Below are positions 34,135 to 41,924 of a stretch of 64,000 bases of DNA, in pieces. The position numbers and the translations under genes were made by a program. The notes under the pieces are model-generated. The model made no database searches and was not told the origin of the DNA. It was given only the letters and a program-made list of their open reading frames with translations. This DNA is from a bacterium (GTDB lineage: Bacteria > Cyanobacteriota > Vampirovibrionia > Gastranaerophilales > JAILCC01), in the NCBI GenBank assembly GCA_024680555.1, contig JAILCC010000005.1:1-64000 (forward strand), in the 5' to 3' direction. Within the stretch, counting starts at the first letter, position 1; each line of letters begins with the position of its first letter.

Positions 34135-35499
34135 TTATTTGCGGAGAAAAAGTTTTATCAATTTAGGTATTTTTATCCCAAAAGCATCTTCCGAATCTGC
34201 TCTTAATTCAAGGGCTTTTTTAATATCTCTAAAGGACTGTTTTATGTTCCACAATTTGTAGTTGGCAAGACCTCTGTAATAATATAAACCGCAAGTGTCT
34301 TCAAGATAAAGTGCTCTGTTTAAATCACTAACAACATCTTTATATTTTCCTAATTCATATTCCGTTTGCGCTTTTAAAAAAAGAACATCCGTAAGTTCAT
34401 TATTATGCAATTTAAATTCCAAGCATAAATTGCAAAGCCTGAGTGCTTCTTTGTTTTCTTCCATACAATAATTTAAAATAGCTAATACATAGTAGTTTTC
34501 ACTGCATTCCGGCTCAAGTTTAATCAACGTGTTTGTATCCCTAATTGCTTTTGAGAAATTTTGTAAATAATGATATCTTGCCGCTCTTTTTCTCAAAGCA
34601 GTCGTATCCGAAGAATCCAATTCAAGAATTTTATTCAGGTCTTTTATGTCATCTCGGGCATGTTTTTTGTTGAATATTATTTCTCCTTCGCTCATATCAA
34701 TCATTTTGTTTTCAGCCAAATTTTGGATAGCCTCTTTCCTTTGATAGAATTTTTTTCTTGCTGTAATTCTGCAAATATAATTAATTTTGCTCGGGTTTAC
34801 TTTTATTGCTCTGTCAAAATATTTCAGCGCATCTTTTTTGCCTAAATTTATTTGCAAAAAACCGAGTTCTATCATAACATCATCATCTTCGGGGCAAAGC
34901 TCAAGGGCTTTTTCAAAATCATTCAAAGCTTTTTTCAAGCATTCCGTTTCTTCATATAACAATCCCCGTTGATAATATGCGAGATAATTGTCCGGTTCAA
35001 GAGAAATAGCTTTGTTATAATCCGCCAGAGCCAAGTCGTATTCTTTCATCTCCACATAACAGTTGCCCCGACGAATAAAAGAAACATCATCAGGACTTAT
35101 TTCCAGTCCTTTTGAGAAATCGCTGACTGCCTCTTTGTATCTTTTGCAATCATATTCCATACGCCCCTTGTCATAATAATAGCCAGGGGTGTTCGGTTCT
35201 AATTCCAAAGCTTTATTCATATCAAGAATAGCTTCTTCAGAACGGTCTGTTCTTAAATAAGCCCAACTTCTGTCATAATAATGCCGTGACGAATGGGGGC
35301 ATAGTTCAATTGCTTTTGAGAAATCTTCAATAGCGGCGGCATATTCTCCGAGTTCGTATTTTGCATTTCCACGAAAATTATATGCATCAGACAGGTTTTT
35401 GTTGATTTTTAGCGCTTTACCGCACAACGAGATAACTTCCGTGTATTTTTCATCTCCCATTTTTTCGTATGCCTTTTTTAAATAATCATATTCGTTCAT
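34135..35499 (-). CDS. Tetratricopeptide repeat protein, 454 aa
   Basis: About twelve TPR units of 34 residues fill the protein, with the usual signature positions (AYNFRGNAKYELGEYAAAIE, YYDRSWAYLRTDRSEEAILD, AYYQRGLLYEETECLKKALN). No signal peptide and no catalytic domain are seen, so it should be a cytosolic scaffold with a superhelical protein-binding surface. The adjacent gene at 35682 is also a TPR protein on the same strand but 182 bp away. Binding partners are unknown. Confidence 0.88.
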   Translation of the reverse strand: MNEYDYLKKAYEKMGDEKYTEVISLCGKALKINKNLSDAYNFRGNAKYELGEYAAAIEDFSKAIELCPHSSRHYYDRSWAYLRTDRSEEAILDMNKALELEPNTPGYYYDKGRMEYDCKRYKEAVSDFSKGLEISPDDVSFIRRGNCYVEMKEYDLALADYNKAISLEPDNYLAYYQRGLLYEETECLKKALNDFEKALELCPEDDDVMIELGFLQINLGKKDALKYFDRAIKVNPSKINYICRITARKKFYQRKEAIQNLAENKMIDMSEGEIIFNKKHARDDIKDLNKILELDSSDTTALRKRAARYHYLQNFSKAIRDTNTLIKLEPECSENYYVLAILNYCMEENKEALRLCNLCLEFKLHNNELTDVLFLKAQTEYELGKYKDVVSDLNRALYLEDTCGLYYYRGLANYKLWNIKQSFRDIKKALELRADSEDAFGIKIPKLIKLFLRK

Positions 35500-35681
35500 A
35501 GATACTCCTTTTAAACCTGAAACTTTAATAATAACATTTCGTATATCCTATATGCAAGGTAAAAGGTTTTTCCCTTAATGATTTAATTATAGCAAACAGG
35601 TATGTCAAATATGGTCGTATTTGTTTGCGGCAAAAATATCCAAAACAAGCTAATGACAGATTATAAAAATACCGCAAAAAT

Positions 35682-36269
35682 TTAAAAAACCAGTTTCAAA
35701 TTAGGTTGGGTTTCATTTTTTTTGGCTTTTTTCTTTATATTTATTTTTTGAAGATAGCAAGATTTTAAATAATTTGCATTATCTTCGTTTAAAACATTCA
35801 TAGCTTCAGAGAGAACTTTTCCTGCTTCGTCATATTTTTTCAGAGAGCAGAGAAGAGAAATCTTTTGGTCATAAAGAGAACTCAACTGGTCGTTGTCTTT
35901 TTTGTTGGAGTATTCAAAAGCTTTTTCGCAATTTTCAAAAGCTTCGTCGTATCTGCCTAAAATATCTAAAACGTAGGCCTTTGAACCGTATGCCTGTGTC
36001 GAGGTCGGGTTGGAAAGAATAGCTTTATCATAAGCTGCTAATGCTTCTTTTTCCTTTCCTTCCTGCAAAAGCATTATGTCGCCGGTTAGCAGGAGTGCTT
36101 TTGTGTGCTGTTTGTCAATGGCGGTTGTTTCCGTCAATAATTCGAGAGCCTTTTCGTAATTTTTAAAATAAAAATTTTCGCAAGCTTCTCTGTATAGCTT
36201 TTCAGCACGCAAATTGAACAATGTTTTTCCGCCTCGAAACGGATTTGTAGAGTACATAACTTCTCCCAA
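35682..36269 (-). CDS. Tetratricopeptide repeat protein, 195 aa
   Basis: Four to five TPR units cover about residues 22-175 (KLYREACENFYFKNYEKALE, AYGSKAYVLDILGRYDEAFE, LSSLYDQKISLLCSLKKYDE). The N terminus (MYSTNPFRGGKTLF after a short leader) carries no secretion signal. The start is uncertain: the ATG five codons into the frame (MYSTNPF) is an alternative. Role unknown; probably protein-protein interaction. Confidence 0.82.
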   Translation of the reverse strand: MGEVMYSTNPFRGGKTLFNLRAEKLYREACENFYFKNYEKALELLTETTAIDKQHTKALLLTGDIMLLQEGKEKEALAAYDKAILSNPTSTQAYGSKAYVLDILGRYDEAFENCEKAFEYSNKKDNDQLSSLYDQKISLLCSLKKYDEAGKVLSEAMNVLNEDNANYLKSCYLQKINIKKKAKKNETQPNLKLVF

Positions 36270-36344
36270 TGTGATGACAAAATTATCTCCGAATTTATAA
36301 TATCATTTTTGGCATTATTGAGTGAATTTGTAAAAAAAGCTTAA

Positions 36345-36371
36345 TAAAAAAACCGACCTTTTTGAGGTCGG
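36345..36371 (-). terminator. Terminator of the Bax inhibitor-1-like gene
   Basis: CCGACCT-TTTTG-AGGTCGG stem flanked by A residues on the plus strand, giving GGTCGGTTTTTTT on the minus strand, downstream of the stop at 36394. Confidence 0.85.
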
Positions 36372-36393
36372 CTTTTTATCTTTTTGTTTTGAG

Positions 36394-37131
36394 TTATCTT
36401 CTGCGGGAGAACTTTGCAAGTAATTTGAGTACTTCAATATAAACCCAAATTAAAGTAACCATGAGCCCAAAAGAAGCATACCATTCAAATTGTTTGGGCG
36501 CATAATTATTTATTCCTCTTTCAATAAAATCAAAGTCAAGAAGGAAGTTAGAAGCGGCAATAAAAGTGATAATAACGCTTATGAGTATTCCCACAACGCT
36601 GACATCATTGATAAACGGAACTCTTATTCCGAAAAATGATAAAATGAAAGAAACCAAATAAACTAACATAACTGCAAGAGTTGCCGAAAAAATTACGCCA
36701 CGCACTTTTTCTGTAACAACAATAATTCTGCTTGCATAGAGGGCAAGAACCGTAAAGAATACCGCAAAAGTCCCAAGTACTGCCTGATATACAATTCCCG
36801 GAAATTGTGCTTCCATAAGGCAGGAAATTCCGCCGATTGCAAGTCCTTCCAATATTGCATAAACAGGTGCAAGATACTGTGCAAGATTTCTTTTAAAAGA
36901 AATAATCATAGCGGTTATAAAGCCTCCGATAATACCAACCATAAAAATCGGCATCATTGCTTCAGGGGCGGATATAGCCTTGAACCAAGCCATAGCGGAA
37001 GCAACTACTGTTAACAGCAGCAAACCTGTCGTTTTTGTAATAACACCCTCTTTTGTCATTACATTTGTCATTCCATATTGAGAGTATTCTTCGCTAACAA
37101 AAGTGTTTTCGTTTAAAATCGGATTTGCCAT
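36394..37131 (-). CDS. Bax inhibitor-1/YccA-like membrane protein
   Basis: 245 residues with seven predicted membrane helices. The order and motifs (GGFITAMIISFKRNLAQYLA, YAILEGLAIGGIS, FIAASNFLLDFDFIERGI, EWYASFGLMVTLIWVYIEVL) match the bacterial Bax inhibitor-1 group (BaxI_1), related to YetJ/YccA. The two aspartates in LDFDFIE correspond to the pH/calcium-sensing region of the family. It resides in the inner membrane; suggested roles in calcium leak or control of membrane proteolysis are family knowledge, not shown here. A small gene precedes it by 18 bp on the same strand. Confidence 0.9.
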   Translation of the reverse strand: MANPILNENTFVSEEYSQYGMTNVMTKEGVITKTTGLLLLTVVASAMAWFKAISAPEAMMPIFMVGIIGGFITAMIISFKRNLAQYLAPVYAILEGLAIGGISCLMEAQFPGIVYQAVLGTFAVFFTVLALYASRIIVVTEKVRGVIFSATLAVMLVYLVSFILSFFGIRVPFINDVSVVGILISVIITFIAASNFLLDFDFIERGINNYAPKQFEWYASFGLMVTLIWVYIEVLKLLAKFSRRR

Positions 37132-37149
37132 AAATTTTCTCCTATATAA

Positions 37150-37305
37150 CTATTTGTTTTTCCACATATCTTCGGGGCGGTTTTGGTGAGAAATAACAAT
37201 ATCTTGATATTCTCTCTTTTGTATATTCAGCCCCCAATTTTTTGGGTTTAATTCTTTTTTGTTTTCTTCTTTTTTATTGAAATTGAAAAATTTATCTTTT
37301 GTCAT
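37150..37305 (-). CDS. Small hypothetical protein (51 aa) upstream of Bax inhibitor-1 gene
   Basis: Start at ATG 37305 (MTKDKFFNFNKKEENKK) because AGGTG stands five bases upstream; the frame is open to 37350 with less likely ATGs. The product is basic and acidic-rich, contains NPKNWGLNIQKREYQDIVIS and has no membrane segment. It is 18 bp from the Bax inhibitor-1-like gene and probably co-transcribed. Family not recognised. Confidence 0.6.
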   Translation of the reverse strand: MTKDKFFNFNKKEENKKELNPKNWGLNIQKREYQDIVISHQNRPEDMWKNK

Positions 37306-37386
37306 AATTTCACCTGATTTAATTATATTCATTCTTTTCATCTTAATCAACTATCAAATTTATTCGTTTTCTCTTTTCATGCAAGT

Positions 37387-38010
37387 ATGAAAATAAATAA
37401 TAACAGTCAAATAAGCAACTTCAGCGGAATTCCGCTTATAAAAACATCACTTCAAAAGCAGGTTTACAAGGGCTTTTACAGACCAATTGATGCGTTTGTA
37501 TCTTTCATGGAAAAAGCAGACTTGGAAAAAGAGGGGATGAAAAATCGCATTTGGGGAGAATCAAAGTATGGTGCAAATATTATTTTTGATGCGGAAGAAT
37601 ATTTTAGAAATCCTTTCAGAAAAACCGCAAAAAGATTTCTTCTGGTTGAATCTCCCCAAGAAATGGAGTATTGTAGTATAAAAGCAATTGCTTCTATTTT
37701 TACTGATGCCGAACAAATAAGAGGAGCCCTGTTGCAATCGCTCAGACCGCATGAATGTTTGGAACCCGTAAAAGGGGCAGGGCTGATGGTTTTATATACC
37801 ATGTCTAAAATTGCGGAAAAATTGAAAAAAGCACAGATTTTTTTGACGTCACGAGGCAAACAAGAGACAATAGATTTCTACAGACACATGGGTATGATTG
37901 AAAAAGAAAACAATACTTTTGTTCTACCGTCTGATATGTTTAAGTCGTTTCAGCAAAGAATAGAGGAAAAATTCCCTGTAGCAAGGGTTTTTGAGGAAAA
38001 TATAAATTAA
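37387..38010 (+). CDS. GNAT-like acetyltransferase domain protein, paralogue 1
   Basis: 207 residues. After an N terminus MKINNNSQISNFSGIPLIKT, the last two-thirds show a GNAT-like pattern: IKAIASIF strand, a glycine turn VKGAGLMVLYTMSKIAEKLK in place of the acetyl-CoA pyrophosphate loop and helix alpha 3, then IFLTSRGKQETIDFYRHMGM, the 'A..FY...GF' helix-strand of acetyltransferases. The acceptor is unknown. The next gene starts one base after the stop and encodes a homologue with the same layout, so they are a tandem duplication in one transcript. The N-terminal FSGIPL tag recurs in other genes here. Confidence 0.7.
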   Translation: MKINNNSQISNFSGIPLIKTSLQKQVYKGFYRPIDAFVSFMEKADLEKEGMKNRIWGESKYGANIIFDAEEYFRNPFRKTAKRFLLVESPQEMEYCSIKAIASIFTDAEQIRGALLQSLRPHECLEPVKGAGLMVLYTMSKIAEKLKKAQIFLTSRGKQETIDFYRHMGMIEKENNTFVLPSDMFKSFQQRIEEKFPVARVFEENIN

Positions 38011-38011
38011 A

Positions 38012-38611
38012 GTGAAAATAAATAATCAAATAAAATATAATACAAACTTTGGCGGAATTCCTTTATACAGAGCAATATTGCAGCAAAAAAAGCTTTTAAC
38101 ACAACCGGAGCCGGTAGAAGCGTTTGTTTCCGCTTTTGAAAAATCGGATATATGCAGAGCGGCATTAGATTACAGAAAATGGTGGCTGACTCGTTTCGGT
38201 GACGAGATTATAAATACCATGGAAGAAAAAGTTGTTCACTACAAAAGAGTACCCAACGATTTTTTATTGGTGGAAGTGCCTTCTGCTCCAAAAGAAAAGC
38301 AGGTTGCCGCAATTGCTTCGTATAATCTTCAAAAGGACAAGCTTATTCTTTCCGCTATTCAGTCAAAAAGTGAAGTAGCAATATTTAACAAGATAAAAGG
38401 AGCGGGAAGCTTTTTAATGTACGCATTATCGAAAAAAGCCGAAGAAAAAAGAGTCGGCGGGATTTTTTTGCAAGCGGCAAGAGAAGCTATCAGATTTTAT
38501 GAAAAATTGGGTTTCAGGCAGATAGAACAAAACGAATACTGTTTGCCGAGAGCAAGCTTCAGAAAATTTCAAAAGCAAATGGAAGCAAAATACAAAATCA
38601 TCTCTGCGTAA
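38012..38611 (+). CDS. GNAT-like acetyltransferase domain protein, paralogue 2
   Basis: 199 residues from a GTG at 38012 directly after the stop of paralogue 1. It shares with its neighbour the N-terminal NFGGIPLYRAILQQKK, VEAFVSAFEKSD, FLLVEVPSAPKEKQVAAIAS, the glycine turn KGAGSFLMYALSKKAEEKRV and the closing IFLQAAREAIRFYEKLGF, a good GNAT signature. The reaction would be acyl transfer from acyl-CoA to an unknown amine. Tight spacing implies translational coupling. Confidence 0.72.
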   Translation: MKINNQIKYNTNFGGIPLYRAILQQKKLLTQPEPVEAFVSAFEKSDICRAALDYRKWWLTRFGDEIINTMEEKVVHYKRVPNDFLLVEVPSAPKEKQVAAIASYNLQKDKLILSAIQSKSEVAIFNKIKGAGSFLMYALSKKAEEKRVGGIFLQAAREAIRFYEKLGFRQIEQNEYCLPRASFRKFQKQMEAKYKIISA

Positions 38612-38626
38612 TGATTTTTCAAATAA

Positions 38627-38653
38627 AAAAGCCGACTATTGTCGGCTTTTTGT
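38627..38653. terminator. Bidirectional terminator between GNAT-like and ompH genes
   Basis: AAAAAGCCGAC-TATT-GTCGGCTTTTT is a strong symmetrical stem between convergent genes. Confidence 0.9.
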
Positions 38654-38670
38654 TAGTCTTTTTAAGCTTA

Positions 38671-39132
38671 TTATTTAACTAATTTGGTGATATCTTTTGT
38701 AATATCAGTTCCGCCATAAAGTACAGCGCCTTTTGATAATACAACATCAAACCCTTGAGTTTTTGCTTCTTGTGCAATTACGGAAGAAATACTCTTGTCA
38801 ATAGCTTGAAGTTTCTTTGCATAATTGTTTTTGATAGATTCTTGTTTTTTAGCAAATTCAGCATCATACTTTTTAACAAGTTTTTCTTTGCCTTCTTGGG
38901 TTTGTTGCTTTGCAACATCTGCTCTTACAGTGTTTAACCAAGTTTGTAATTCTTGCATTTTTGCATCTTGTTCTTTCTTTAATGCTTTTACTTCAGAAGA
39001 TTTTGCAACAACCGTATTTACATCAACAACGGCAATTCTTGACGGAACATCACCGGTTGCAAAGTTGTTTACTCCGAAGCCTACAACAAAAGCAGCTGCA
39101 ATTACTGCGAATAATTTGATTTGATTTTTCAT
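38671..39132 (-). CDS. OmpH/Skp family periplasmic chaperone
   Basis: 153 residues. A signal peptide (KLFAVIAAAFVVGFGVNNFA) is followed by the Skp/OmpH core: IAVVDVNTVVAKSSEVKALK starts the small beta body, residues about 50-125 are a charged coiled coil that forms the tentacles, and FDVVLSKGAVLYGG returns to the body. Skp trimers hold unfolded outer-membrane proteins in the periplasm. Its presence supports a two-membrane envelope, along with the lpx genes further right. Confidence 0.9.
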   Translation of the reverse strand: MKNQIKLFAVIAAAFVVGFGVNNFATGDVPSRIAVVDVNTVVAKSSEVKALKKEQDAKMQELQTWLNTVRADVAKQQTQEGKEKLVKKYDAEFAKKQESIKNNYAKKLQAIDKSISSVIAQEAKTQGFDVVLSKGAVLYGGTDITKDITKLVK

Positions 39133-39356
39133 ATTTACTCTCCAATCTTTTCTCTTCTAAACAAATTATATAATATTTTTTGCTTTTTGCAAAGAAAAAA
39201 GAAATATAATGAAGATAAAAACGGATATATAAACTTTAAAAGCAAAGAGTCTTCCGCTTGTTGCGCAGATTTCTTTACATATTTGCAATATTTGAGTTTT
39301 TGTAATTTAATAGAATGGTAAAAAAATTACTTGGTTAGAATAATGAGGATTAAAAA

Positions 39357-39590
39357 ATGAGTAATGTATTAGAAAGAGTTAAAAAAGTTATCGTTACACA
39401 ACTCAACGTTGATGAAGCACAAATCGTTGAAACTGCAAGTTTCACTACTGACCTTGGTGCAGATTCTTTAGATACAGTTGAGTTGGTTATGGCTTTTGAA
39501 GAAGAATTCGGTATCGAAATTCCTGATGAAGAAGCTGAAAAAATTCAAACTGTTAAAGATGCAGTTGATTACATCGAAAGTCATTCATAA
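39357..39590 (+). CDS. acpP: Acyl carrier protein
   Basis: 77 residues, typical length. The phosphopantetheine attachment serine is Ser37 in [20 protein letters not shown]. Acidic helices II and III ([20 protein letters not shown]) are standard. It carries growing acyl chains in fatty-acid synthesis and supplies the acyl donor for LpxD. fabF starts 16 bp after its stop, forming a conserved acpP-fabF operon. Confidence 0.97.
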   Translation: MSNVLERVKKVIVTQLNVDEAQIVETASFTTDLGADSLDTVELVMAFEEEFGIEIPDEEAEKIQTVKDAVDYIESHS

Positions 39591-39606
39591 TTAAAAAGGA
39601 AATTTT

Positions 39607-40872
39607 ATGTTTAACACAACTAAAAGAGTTGTTGTAACAGGTTTAGGCACCGTCACCCCTTATGGGCTCGGTGTCGACTTGTTTTGGAACAACGTAAAAA
39701 ACGGAAAAAGCTGCATAATAAATAAGACAAAATTGTTTCACCATGAAACAAATACAGTCCATATTGCAGGCGAATTTTATGACTATGAACCGACAGAACA
39801 TTTTGATGCGAAAGAAGTTCGCAGGATAGATAGGTCTGCGCAGTTTGCTATTCTTGCTTCTGATGAAGCAGTCAAGGATGCTGGAATAACTGCGGAAAAC
39901 ACTGACGCCGAACGCTTTGGCGTTGTTCTTGGCTGCGGTTCGGGCGGTCTTACAGCCGTTCAAGATAGCCATTTGCAAATGATTGCGAGAAATAACCATA
40001 CAAAAGGCAGTCCGTTTACAATTCCTATGATGATTGTAAATATGCCAGCCGGCATGGTGGCTATGCGCCATGGCGCAAAAGGCAAATGTCATGCGGTTGT
40101 TAGTGCATGTGCTACGGGCGGTCATTCTATTGGTGAGGCATATAGAACGATTGTTTACGGAGAAGCTGATGTTATGCTTACAGGCGGCGTTGAAGCTGCT
40201 ATTTGCGATATCGGAATGGGTGCTTTTGCCGCAACAAGAACACTTTCAAAAAGAAATGATGAACCCGAAAAAGCAAGTCGTCCCTATGATAAAGACCGTG
40301 ACGGCTTTGTAATGTCAGAGGGTGCAGGGCTTATTGTTTTGGAAGAATTAGAGCATGCAAAGGCTCGTGGCGCAAAAATTTATGGTGAAATAGTGGGCTA
40401 CGGTTCAAGTTGTGATGCTTATGATATGGTTGCTCCTTGTCCTGATGGCGAAGGTGCGGCGAGAGCTATGGAAAACGCTCTAAAAGATGCTGATATGAAG
40501 CCGGAAGATATTGATTATATCAATACCCATGGAACAAGTACACATGCCGGTGATATTGCGGAAATTAACGGAGTAGTAAAGGTCTTTGGCGATTATGCTA
40601 CATCAGGAAAACTTGCTATAAGTTCAACAAAGAGTATGCATGGACATGCTTTAGGCGGGGCAGGCGGCATTGAGGCAGTTGTTTGCGTAAAGGCAATGAA
40701 CGCAAATATTGTTCCTCCAACCATAAACCTTGATAATGTTGATGAAGAAATTCCCAAAGGAATAAATCTTGTTCCCAATAAAGCGCAAGAAAAAGAGTTA
40801 AACGTTGTTATGTCAAACTCTTTTGGCTTTGGCGGACAAAATGTTTCTTTGATATTCAAGAAATACGAATAA
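39607..40872 (+). CDS. fabF: Beta-ketoacyl-ACP synthase II
   Basis: 421 residues, slightly longer than E. coli FabF (413). The thiolase fold carries catalytic Cys168 in VVSACATGGHSIGEAYR, the two histidines in NTHGTSTHAGD and SMHGHALGGAGG, and the lysine in STKSMHG. It condenses malonyl-ACP with acyl-ACP to elongate fatty acids. It follows acpP in one transcript, and a hairpin at 40885 ends the operon. Confidence 0.97.
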   Translation: MFNTTKRVVVTGLGTVTPYGLGVDLFWNNVKNGKSCIINKTKLFHHETNTVHIAGEFYDYEPTEHFDAKEVRRIDRSAQFAILASDEAVKDAGITAENTDAERFGVVLGCGSGGLTAVQDSHLQMIARNNHTKGSPFTIPMMIVNMPAGMVAMRHGAKGKCHAVVSACATGGHSIGEAYRTIVYGEADVMLTGGVEAAICDIGMGAFAATRTLSKRNDEPEKASRPYDKDRDGFVMSEGAGLIVLEELEHAKARGAKIYGEIVGYGSSCDAYDMVAPCPDGEGAARAMENALKDADMKPEDIDYINTHGTSTHAGDIAEINGVVKVFGDYATSGKLAISSTKSMHGHALGGAGGIEAVVCVKAMNANIVPPTINLDNVDEEIPKGINLVPNKAQEKELNVVMSNSFGFGGQNVSLIFKKYE

Positions 40873-40884
40873 TGAAAAATTAAA

Positions 40885-40909
40885 AAGGCACGATTATCCG
40901 TGCCTTTTT
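40885..40909 (+). terminator. Terminator of acpP-fabF
   Basis: AAGGCACG-ATTAT-CCGTGCCTT stem followed by TTT, 13 bp after the fabF stop. Confidence 0.88.
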
Positions 40910-40959
40910 GGTTGCACTTGAAAAAAAATATTTAGCATAGAATAATTGTATATGAACTT

Positions 40960-41033
40960 GGCTAGGTAGCTCAGATGGTTAGAGCGCACGGCTCATACCC
41001 GTGAGGTCGAGAGTTCGACTCTCTCCCTAGCTA
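40960..41033 (+). tRNA. tRNA with anticodon CAT (elongator Met likely)
   Basis: Acceptor GGCTAGG pairs with CCTAGCT (one terminal G-U), D stem GCTC/GAGC, anticodon loop CTCATAC, T arm GAGAG-TTCGACT-CTCTC, discriminator A; CCA is not encoded. A paired 1-72 position argues against the initiator. Modified tRNA-Ile(CAT) cannot be excluded without lysidine determinants. Its 3' end is repeated at 41149-41169. Confidence 0.9.
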
Positions 41034-41036
41034 GTT
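41016..41036 (+). repeat. tRNA-Met 3' end, left copy of 21-bp direct repeat
   Basis: CGACTCTCTCCCTAGCTAGTT covers the T-arm to acceptor end of the tRNA and is identical to 41149-41169. Confidence 0.8.
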
Positions 41037-41148
41037 TTTATTATGTTGAGAGTTCCACGCACGTGATTTTTTACGCACTGCGTGCTTAAAAATCTACGTT
41101 CCTGACCCGTCAAACTACGGTTCAATAAATCTCACCTTGTTTGTCGTG

Positions 41149-41169
41149 CGACTCTCTCCCTAGCTAGTT
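41149..41169 (+). repeat. Displaced copy of tRNA-Met 3' end (putative att scar)
   Basis: A 21-bp exact copy of 41016-41036 that cannot belong to a tRNA here. It lies between the tRNA and the WYL/type IIG genes; the 112 bp between the copies hold no gene, only a CGCACGTG/ACTGCGTG hairpin-like stretch. Confidence 0.8.
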
Positions 41170-41173
41170 GTTT

Positions 41174-41866
41174 TTAAAGATTATCCAAAACTTGCTTTAA
41201 ATAATCTGCATAATATTTTTTAAAACTGCTTGGCTTCTTTATTTTTACACTTGTACCCCATTTGAACAGTTCTTGGCATATTGCATATGTTCCGCCTGAT
41301 GAGAAATTTACCTGAATATTGCCATTTTCCAACTCTTTCATTTTTTGCGTCGGGTGAAAATGATAGTTCAAAACATCTTCTGCTACTGATTTATCAAACT
41401 CAAGCGTAATATCTATTGGCTTTTCCTGATAAACTCCAAAAGAATTTTTGCAATATTCATTCAAAGAGAAGTTCTCATCTTTATCAAAATATTCATCAAG
41501 AACGGTCAAATCCTTGATTTTATCAATCTTATACAACCTTAAATCAGCTACATAATTGTTGTAGCCTACAAGATAGTATTTGTCTGCAATGATTATTCCA
41601 TATGGGGCAAGGGTTATAGCTTTTGCTGTGCCGTCTATATCATAAGAAAACTGAATTTTCTTGAAAGATAACAGAGCATTACGCAACAACTCCATAGTTT
41701 TTGTATCTGTTTTTACTCTTGAATACTGCCTTACTGCAAAGCCCTCTGATTCTAATATTGCTTCAATATCGGTTTCTAACGCTCTTGCGTTCTTTTGAGG
41801 AGTCAAAGCTTTAATTTTTGCAATAAGTTCGTCTAATTGTTTTTGCCTGTTTTCATCATTTGGCAA
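41174..41866 (-). CDS. WYL domain transcriptional regulator
   Basis: 230 residues from a TTG at 41866. Residues about 1-50 (KNARALETDIEAILESEGFA) resemble the end of the DeoR-type helix-turn-helix of WYL proteins; the WYL core about 75-125 contains ITLAPYGIIIADKYYLVGYN and ADLRLYKIDKI; the WCX C-terminal domain follows (DITLEFDKSVAEDVLNYHFH, KWGTSVKIKKPSSF). At 230 aa it lacks much of the usual N-terminal HTH, so either the start lies upstream at a rare codon or the DNA-binding domain is truncated. It is 58 bp downstream of the type IIG gene on the same strand and may regulate it, as WYL proteins often do in defence islands. Confidence 0.82.
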   Translation of the reverse strand: MPNDENRQKQLDELIAKIKALTPQKNARALETDIEAILESEGFAVRQYSRVKTDTKTMELLRNALLSFKKIQFSYDIDGTAKAITLAPYGIIIADKYYLVGYNNYVADLRLYKIDKIKDLTVLDEYFDKDENFSLNEYCKNSFGVYQEKPIDITLEFDKSVAEDVLNYHFHPTQKMKELENGNIQVNFSSGGTYAICQELFKWGTSVKIKKPSSFKKYYADYLKQVLDNL

Positions 41867-41924
41867 ATTGTATTTACATTCTATTGATGTCAGTTCTTTT
41901 TGCTTGTCAATTATTATACCTTTT

